Positions 59,281 to 64,000 of a DNA stretch of 64,000 nucleotides are shown here, piece after piece. The notes under the pieces are model-generated. The model did no database searches. It was not told where the DNA came from and was given only the letters and a program-made list of their open reading frames with translations. Where the stretch lies: NCBI GenBank assembly GCA_022822855.1, contig JAJDYG010000025.1:124001-188000 (forward strand), written 5' to 3'. Numbering within the stretch: the first letter of the stretch is position 1; each line of letters starts with the position of its first letter. A program made the position numbers and the translations under genes. Origin of the DNA: Dehalococcoidia bacterium (lineage in GTDB: Bacteria > Chloroflexota > Dehalococcoidia > Bin125).

Positions 59281-60353
59281 TGACGGCCCTGTCCCGGCGC
59301 GCGGTGGTCACGCTGGTGCTGGCGATCGTTGCTGTGGTTGGCGCTGCTTCAGCGACCGTTGCCGTCTCTCGAACTCCCGAGGCTACGGTTGGCGAGCGCA
59401 GCGAGTCCTCGGCCACCCGCAGCGTCTACGGTCCCTCGACGGTGTCCATCGTTCCAGGTGATTCGGCGGCGGTGATCGGTCGGCGACTGCTCTCAAGCGA
59501 AGCGGTTGGGTCGCAGAGCCGGTTCGAACTGCTAGCGCTGCTGCTGGGCTGGGAGGGGCGACTCGAGCCCGGCACATACTCGTTTGAGGCTGGGTTGACG
59601 ACGTTTGAGATCCTGCGACGCATACACTTTGGAGAGATATCGCCGCTGCGAGTGGTGATTCCCGAGGGGCTGAGAGTCGAGCAGGTGACGGAACGTCTCG
59701 CACAGGCCGGCGTGATCGACGCTGCCGATTTCGCGGCGGCGCTGGAAGCGGCCGTCGATTCGACCGTGGCCGGCACCCTGGCGGCGAAACGGCCGGGCGG
59801 CGTATCGCTTGAGGGCTATCTGTTTCCCAGTGCGTACTCGTTCCCGCTGGGCGCGACGGCCGAAGATGCCCTGCGGCTGATGCTCCTCCGGTTCGACGAC
59901 TCGCTGACACCGGAGCTGCGGCAGCAGATCAGCGACTCTGGCCGATCGTTGCACGAGATTCTGACGATCGCTTCGATCATCGAGCGGGAGGTCGTTGAGA
60001 ATGCAGAGCGCGTAACCGTCTCCGCCGTGATCTGGAATCGGCTTGCCGCCGGGATGCCGTTGCAGATGGATTCGACGGTGCAGTACGCCGTCGGGAACGC
60101 AGGCGACTGGTGGACCCCAGAACTGAGCGCCGAGGATCTGGCGGTCGAGTCGGCCTACAACACGTACTACGTCGGCGGCCTGCCGCCTTCCCCGATTGCG
60201 TCGCCGGGACTGGCTTCGATTGAGGCTGCTGCCAATCCGGCTCGAGTGCCATATCTCTTCTTTTTCGCCCGCGGCGATGGCACCCACGCGTTCGCGGTCA
60301 CGTTCGAAGAGCACCAGGCCAACGTCGAACGCTACCGGGGAGAGTCGGAATGA
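59280..60353 (+). CDS. mltG: Endolytic transglycosylase MltG
   Basis: Membrane-bound enzyme that cleaves nascent peptidoglycan strands. The 357 residues start with a single helix (about residues 8-30). A LysM-like segment (SIVPGDSAAVIGRRLL) and VVIPEGLRVEQVTERLAQAG follow. The catalytic domain has LEGYLFPSAYSF near 180 and LTIASIIEREVVENAERVTVS near 230, with the catalytic Glu. LQMDSTVQYA, YNTYYVGGLPPSPIASPG and FFFARGDGTHAF complete the signature. The ATG overlaps the ruvX stop (TGATG) and the stop overlaps the aroE start (ATGA). Confidence 0.94.
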   Translation: MTALSRRAVVTLVLAIVAVVGAASATVAVSRTPEATVGERSESSATRSVYGPSTVSIVPGDSAAVIGRRLLSSEAVGSQSRFELLALLLGWEGRLEPGTYSFEAGLTTFEILRRIHFGEISPLRVVIPEGLRVEQVTERLAQAGVIDAADFAAALEAAVDSTVAGTLAAKRPGGVSLEGYLFPSAYSFPLGATAEDALRLMLLRFDDSLTPELRQQISDSGRSLHEILTIASIIEREVVENAERVTVSAVIWNRLAAGMPLQMDSTVQYAVGNAGDWWTPELSAEDLAVESAYNTYYVGGLPPSPIASPGLASIEAAANPARVPYLFFFARGDGTHAFAVTFEEHQANVERYRGESE

Positions 60354-61210
60354 CGCTGCGAGTCGGCCTGATTGGTCATCCGGTGGCGCACAGCATCTCG
60401 CCGCGCTTTCAGCAGGCGGGTTTCGACGCCGCCGGACTCGATGCGCGCTATGACGCGTGGGATCTGCAACCGGCGGAGCTCGAAGGCTTCATCGGCGATC
60501 TCAGGCAAAGTGACGCGCTGGGCGCGAACATCACGATCCCGTACAAGGAGGCCGCGCTGCGGCACATGGATGGCTTGCACCAGACTGCTCGATTCGTCGG
60601 CGCGATCAACACGATCGTGAACAACGATGGACATCTGCAGGGATACAACACCGACGTCACCGGCTTCCAACGTTCCCTGTCCGAGGCGGATTTCGATCCT
60701 TCCGGGAAGCATGCGGTGCTGTGGGGCGCGGGTGGAGCCGCCAGAGCCGTTGCCTGGGCGCTGATCTGGCGCGGAGTGAATGCGCTGACGATCATCAACC
60801 GCACGGCGGTACGAGGCGGACGTCTACGGCACGATCTCGCCTCCGCGTCAGCCGGCGCGAAGCTCAAGTCGCTGGGGGCGGACGAGGAGGGTGTTCCGGC
60901 TGCGCTCGGGTCGGCGGACCTGGTCGTGCAATGCACATCGATCGGACTGAGAGGCAGCGAGACGGAGGGACAGTTGCCGTTTGATCTGTCGTCTCTGCGG
61001 CCTGAGGCCTTTGTCGCAGACCTGATCGCCAACCCGATTGAGACTCCACTCGTCGAGGCGGCGCTCAAGTCGGGTCGCCGGGCGATTGGCGGCTTGCCGA
61101 TGTTGGTGTACCAGGGGGTCGCGGCATTCGAGCTGTGGACGGAGCGCGAAGCGCCGGTCGAGGTCATGCTGGCCGAAGCGAGCGCGGCGATGTCGGAGAC
61201 GGATTCATGA
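60350..61210 (+). CDS. aroE: Shikimate dehydrogenase
   Basis: Reduces 3-dehydroshikimate to shikimate with NADPH. The 286 residues contain LIGHPVAHSISPRFQQAGF near residue 5 and NITIPYKEAAL near 58, with the catalytic Lys. GAINTIVNNDGHLQGYNTDV near 85, the Rossmann motif GAGGAARAVAWAL near 124, and IGGLPMLVYQGVAAFELWTE at the end follow. The gene is chained by ATGA overlaps to mltG upstream and to the unknown gene downstream. Confidence 0.95.
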   Translation: MTLRVGLIGHPVAHSISPRFQQAGFDAAGLDARYDAWDLQPAELEGFIGDLRQSDALGANITIPYKEAALRHMDGLHQTARFVGAINTIVNNDGHLQGYNTDVTGFQRSLSEADFDPSGKHAVLWGAGGAARAVAWALIWRGVNALTIINRTAVRGGRLRHDLASASAGAKLKSLGADEEGVPAALGSADLVVQCTSIGLRGSETEGQLPFDLSSLRPEAFVADLIANPIETPLVEAALKSGRRAIGGLPMLVYQGVAAFELWTEREAPVEVMLAEASAAMSETDS

Positions 61211-61875
61211 ACGAAGGCGTCACGGTTGCGTTCCTTGTGATTGCGGTGATCTTTGGCGGCATCGGCCTGGTGTTGTTCAAGGAAGCGCGGACGCATCGGT
61301 TCTGGCGGCAACTGGTCGCGCAGAACGACATGGAGGCGATCCAGGGGATTCTCGACCAGGAGATCGAGCACTGGCGAACGCAGCGGCCGCCGAAGGATGT
61401 CAGCGCCGCCGTCTGGGCCGGTGTACAGGGGCTCGACCTGGTCAGCGCTTCGGCCCGGCACGTGCGCGTGAGCACGTCGGCGGACCCCGAGTTTGGCAAC
61501 GTCGACGGGAAACGAGAGCAGGTGGCGTCGTCGCTGGACACCGCGTATGCGACTGCGTTGCGGCTGGTTGAGATGATCTTCTACGACATTCCCAACTTTC
61601 GCCCGAACGATGTGCGTGTCGATGTCTACACCACCTTCCGCAATGCCGAAGGTGTAGCGGAAGCGTTGCCGATTCTCTGCGTGGAAGCGGAGCGCGCGGC
61701 GGCGATGACGCTTGACTGGAATCTGCCGCCTGCCGTTCTGGCGCAGGAGTTCGAGACCACCGCCAATCGCGTTCCGAACGGAGAGCCGCGTCCGATTGTG
61801 CTGCCCGAGGATCGCTTCGCCGATATAGTCGATTCAGCCGCGACGGCTGACTCCAATCCGCAAAGGACCGAATGA
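61207..61875 (+). CDS. Unknown membrane-anchored protein embedded in the aro operon
   Basis: Not recognised as a named family. The ATG at 61207 overlaps the aroE stop and its stop overlaps the aroC start, both as ATGA, so it is firmly part of the operon. The 222 residues start with one hydrophobic helix (about residues 6-23), then a basic stretch. A predicted soluble domain with mixed charges follows (TALRLVEMIFYDIPNFRPNDVRVDVYTTF as a segment near 118-146). It is probably anchored in the membrane with the domain in the cytoplasm. No catalytic motif is seen. The tight coupling argues that it is expressed with the pathway, not that it acts in it. Confidence 0.75.
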   Translation: MNEGVTVAFLVIAVIFGGIGLVLFKEARTHRFWRQLVAQNDMEAIQGILDQEIEHWRTQRPPKDVSAAVWAGVQGLDLVSASARHVRVSTSADPEFGNVDGKREQVASSLDTAYATALRLVEMIFYDIPNFRPNDVRVDVYTTFRNAEGVAEALPILCVEAERAAAMTLDWNLPPAVLAQEFETTANRVPNGEPRPIVLPEDRFADIVDSAATADSNPQRTE

Positions 61876-63074
61876 TGGGCAGACTGCGCTGGTTGACCGC
61901 TGGCGAGTCTCATGGACCGGGCCTGACGGCGATCATCGACGGCGTGCCCTCGGGGCTGCCGTTGTCCGAGGCGCAGATCCGCGAACAGTTGGCTCGGCGT
62001 CAACGAGGGTACGGCCGCGGCGGGCGGATGAAGATCGAGACCGACTACGCGGAGATTCGCGGAGGGGTTCGCCAGGGGCGCACGATTGGCAGCCCGGTCG
62101 CACTGTGGATCGAGAATCGGGACTTCGACAAGGGCCTGGGTCCGGACAAGCGGGCCTGGCGCGAAACGATGTCGCTTGATGAGGTCCAGCCGCCGCCGAC
62201 GCAGGTCACACGCGTCCGACCCGGCCATGCAGACCTCAGCGCGTCCCTGAAGTACGGATATGAGGATGTTCGCGATTCGCTCGAACGGGCCTCCGCTCGT
62301 GAGAGCGCGGCGCGCGTCGGCGCCGGAGCGGTGGCTCGGCGGTTGTGCGAGGAACTTGGCTGCGAGTTTCATAGCCATGTCGTGCAGATCGGCACCGTTG
62401 CGATCGAGCCTGAGCTGGCGATCGATTGGGGCGAGGTTGAGCAGTCCGTCGTGCGCTGCGCCGATCCAACGGTTGGTCAAGCGATGGTCGAGGAGATCGA
62501 CGCGGCCAAGCAGGACGGCGACACCCTTGGCGGGGTGCTGGAGGCGCGGGTCTCGGGCGTGCCGTTCGGGTTGGGCTCGCATGTCCAGTGGGATCGAAAG
62601 CTGAGCAGCCGGATTGGCCAGGCGATCCTGTCGATGAACGCCTTCAAGGGTGTCGAAATCGGCGACGGATTCAGCGGCGTCGGCCTGACCGGTCGGGGCT
62701 ATCACGATGTCGTGCTGCCGCAAGACGCCTGGGCCGGGCGACCCTGGCGTAGACGCAGCAATCACGCCGGTGGTGTCGAGGGCGGGATCTCGAACGGTGA
62801 GGATCTCGTCGTTCGCGTGTCCGTCAAGCCGATCGCCACGCTGGCGCATCCGCTGCCGTCCGCTGACCTCACGACCGGAGAGCGTGTTGAGGCTCACTTT
62901 GAACGGTCGGACGTTTGCGTTGTGCCGGCGGCGGGTGTGATCGTTGAGGCGATGCTAGCGCTGGTACTGGCAGACGCGATGTTGGAGAAGTTCGGGGGCG
63001 ACACGCTCTCGGAGACCCGCCGAAACATGGAGACCTTTCTCGAGACCACCGTTCCCAGGGGAGAGTGGAAGTGA
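61872..63074 (+). CDS. aroC: Chorismate synthase
   Basis: Last shikimate step, an FMN-dependent enzyme that forms chorismate from EPSP. The 400 residues start MMGRLRWLTAGESHGPGL and contain RRQRGYGRGGRMKIE near 40. RPGHADLSASLKYGYEDVRDSLERASARESAARVGAGAVARRL as a block is the conserved catalytic core. RRRSNHAGGVEGGISNGED near 296 follows. The ATG overlaps the preceding gene and its stop overlaps the aroKB start (GTGA). Length is slightly above the usual 360-390 residues. Confidence 0.97.
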   Translation: MMGRLRWLTAGESHGPGLTAIIDGVPSGLPLSEAQIREQLARRQRGYGRGGRMKIETDYAEIRGGVRQGRTIGSPVALWIENRDFDKGLGPDKRAWRETMSLDEVQPPPTQVTRVRPGHADLSASLKYGYEDVRDSLERASARESAARVGAGAVARRLCEELGCEFHSHVVQIGTVAIEPELAIDWGEVEQSVVRCADPTVGQAMVEEIDAAKQDGDTLGGVLEARVSGVPFGLGSHVQWDRKLSSRIGQAILSMNAFKGVEIGDGFSGVGLTGRGYHDVVLPQDAWAGRPWRRRSNHAGGVEGGISNGEDLVVRVSVKPIATLAHPLPSADLTTGERVEAHFERSDVCVVPAAGVIVEAMLALVLADAMLEKFGGDTLSETRRNMETFLETTVPRGEWK

Positions 63075-64000
63075 CCTTGCCACACGCGCTCAAGCGCATT
63101 GTGTTGATCGGCTTCAGCGCGACCGGAAAGTCGGTACTGGCTCCATTCGTGGCCGACCGGCTCGGTTGGGAATCGATCGATTTGGACGATGAGATCGAGC
63201 GTTCCGCCGGACGTTCGATCGCCCAGATCTTTGAGACGGACGGCGAACGCGGGTTCCGCGAGTTGGAGCGACGGGCGGTTGAGCAGGCTGCGGCTCGCGA
63301 GCACGTAGTCATTGCGACCGGCGGCGGCGTGTGGCTGCACGCCGAGAACCGGGCCTTGCTGGCCGACGGCGGATTCGTCGTCACCCTGGAAGCTCGTTCG
63401 GCGACGATCGTGGCTCGTTACGCGGCGGCCGAGGAGGGCAGCACCGAGGTCAGACCGATGCTGGCCCAGGGCGATCGGCGCCGCCGCGTCGAAACGTTGA
63501 AGGCCGCGCGGCAACCGTTCTACGCCCTGTCGGATCACACGGTTCATACCGACGACCAGGTCGAAGACGCGATCACGCACATCATTGACGCCGCGAGCCG
63601 GCGAGCTTCCGCGGTGCTGGCGTCGGAGAGCCGTCTGCGCGATATGCGGAACGGGCCTGGCGTCGACCCGCCGCCGATTCACAACTACGGTCCCGATGTG
63701 GGCTGCATCGTTGAGGCTGAGTCGGCCAGGTATCCGGTCTACTGCGGCTGGGGACTGCTGGAGCGATCGGGTGATGTGCTCGACCGACTGGAACTGCACG
63801 GCCGCGTCTTCCTGATTGTCGATCAGGCCGTGGCCGACTCTCACGGGGCCACCGCCGAGCGCTCGTTGGAACAGGCGGGACGCAGCGTTTGCTCGTATTC
63901 GGTGCCCTCGGGCGAGGCGAGCAAGACGCTGGCCTCCCTGACGCGGCTCTATGAGTGGCTGTCTTCGCACCGGGCTGAGCGCGGAGACGTGATCTTTGCG
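63071..64000 (+). CDS. aroKB: Fused shikimate kinase/3-dehydroquinate synthase (AroK-AroB), cut by the window end
   Basis: The frame is open from the GTG at 63071 to the window edge (310 codons) with no stop. Residues 1-165 are a shikimate kinase: Walker A IGFSATGKS near residue 13, IDLDDEIERSAGRSIAQIF, GFRELERRAV and VIATGGGVWL near 81, then a lid-like RPMLAQGDRRRR segment. After a linker, a 3-dehydroquinate synthase begins near residue 220 (YPVYCGWGLLERSG, VPSGEASKTLASLTRLYEWL and RGDVIFA). The rest of AroB is outside. Fused AroK-AroB proteins are known in other bacteria. The GTG overlaps the aroC stop as GTGA. Confidence 0.9.
   Translation, partial: MTLPHALKRIVLIGFSATGKSVLAPFVADRLGWESIDLDDEIERSAGRSIAQIFETDGERGFRELERRAVEQAAAREHVVIATGGGVWLHAENRALLADGGFVVTLEARSATIVARYAAAEEGSTEVRPMLAQGDRRRRVETLKAARQPFYALSDHTVHTDDQVEDAITHIIDAASRRASAVLASESRLRDMRNGPGVDPPPIHNYGPDVGCIVEAESARYPVYCGWGLLERSGDVLDRLELHGRVFLIVDQAVADSHGATAERSLEQAGRSVCSYSVPSGEASKTLASLTRLYEWLSSHRAERGDVIFA

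Noticed and set aside
1..64000. CRISPR array, rRNA operon or prophage
   Set aside because: No regularly spaced identical repeats, no rRNA-like sequence and no phage structural genes were seen.

Overview
The window is a GC-rich, gene-dense stretch of bacterial chromosome. It is almost entirely core housekeeping genes in long co-directional runs, with start/stop overlaps at many junctions. I see no rRNA, tRNA, CRISPR array, prophage or insertion sequence. Gene content points to a free-living aerobic or facultative bacterium, most likely of the Chloroflexota (SAR202/Dehalococcoidia-like). The basis is an F420-type LLM oxidoreductase and a Ddn-like protein, a hydantoinase A/B pair, a membrane-anchored YvcK, large lamin-tail and Ig-like envelope proteins, a TopA with a basic tail and no zinc fingers, and a fused AroK-AroB. 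The phylum call is inference, because no rRNA or tRNA is present to test it.

Layout. 1-10.4 kb (minus strand): hyuA-hyuB, a small membrane protein, an M28 peptidase lipoprotein, a LysM protein, an acyl-CoA carboxylase carboxyltransferase (pccB) and aconitase. 10.5-14.8 kb: ribosomal protein L25 (plus), then rlmN, fmt, secG and yvcK (minus). 14.9-17.1 kb: two tandem aldo/keto reductases (plus). 17.2-20.7 kb: an accessory island with an unknown gene and a single-chain MmeI-like restriction-modification enzyme placed directly behind gatB. 22.2-25.6 kb: a metallophosphoesterase, an AcuI-type acrylyl-CoA reductase, an F420-type LLM enzyme and a Ddn-like protein. 25.6-44.3 kb (minus): formyltransferase, a small unknown protein, a lamin-tail protein, rluB, cmk, plsC, ispH, a DUF512 radical-SAM protein, glmS, ppsA, an Ig-like surface protein, dnaG and rpoD. 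44.7-55.9 kb (minus): glmU, corC, dprA, topA, xerC, aroQ, a proline peptidase, efp, xseA and xseB. 56.1-64.0 kb (plus): alaS, ruvX, mltG, aroE, an unknown membrane protein, aroC, and an aroK-aroB fusion that runs off the window end.

The genes work together in several themes: shikimate synthesis (aroQ, aroE, aroC, aroKB), UDP-GlcNAc synthesis (glmS, glmU), replication and initiation (dnaG, rpoD, topA, dprA, xerC), translation (gatB, alaS, efp, fmt, rlmN, L25, rluB), lipid and isoprenoid synthesis (plsC, ispH), and central carbon flow (acn, ppsA, pccB, acuI).

The most unusual non-coding signal is a pair of interspersed palindromic repeat families. All five copies lie within about 40 bases of the 3' end of a gene, in the same orientation relative to that gene. 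The first family carries a perfect four-run G-quadruplex motif on the coding strand, overlapping a 9-bp hairpin. Several genes without a Shine-Dalgarno sequence (yvcK, xerC, cmk, gatB) have a TAnnnT hexamer 6-7 bases before the start codon, the spacing expected for leaderless transcripts.
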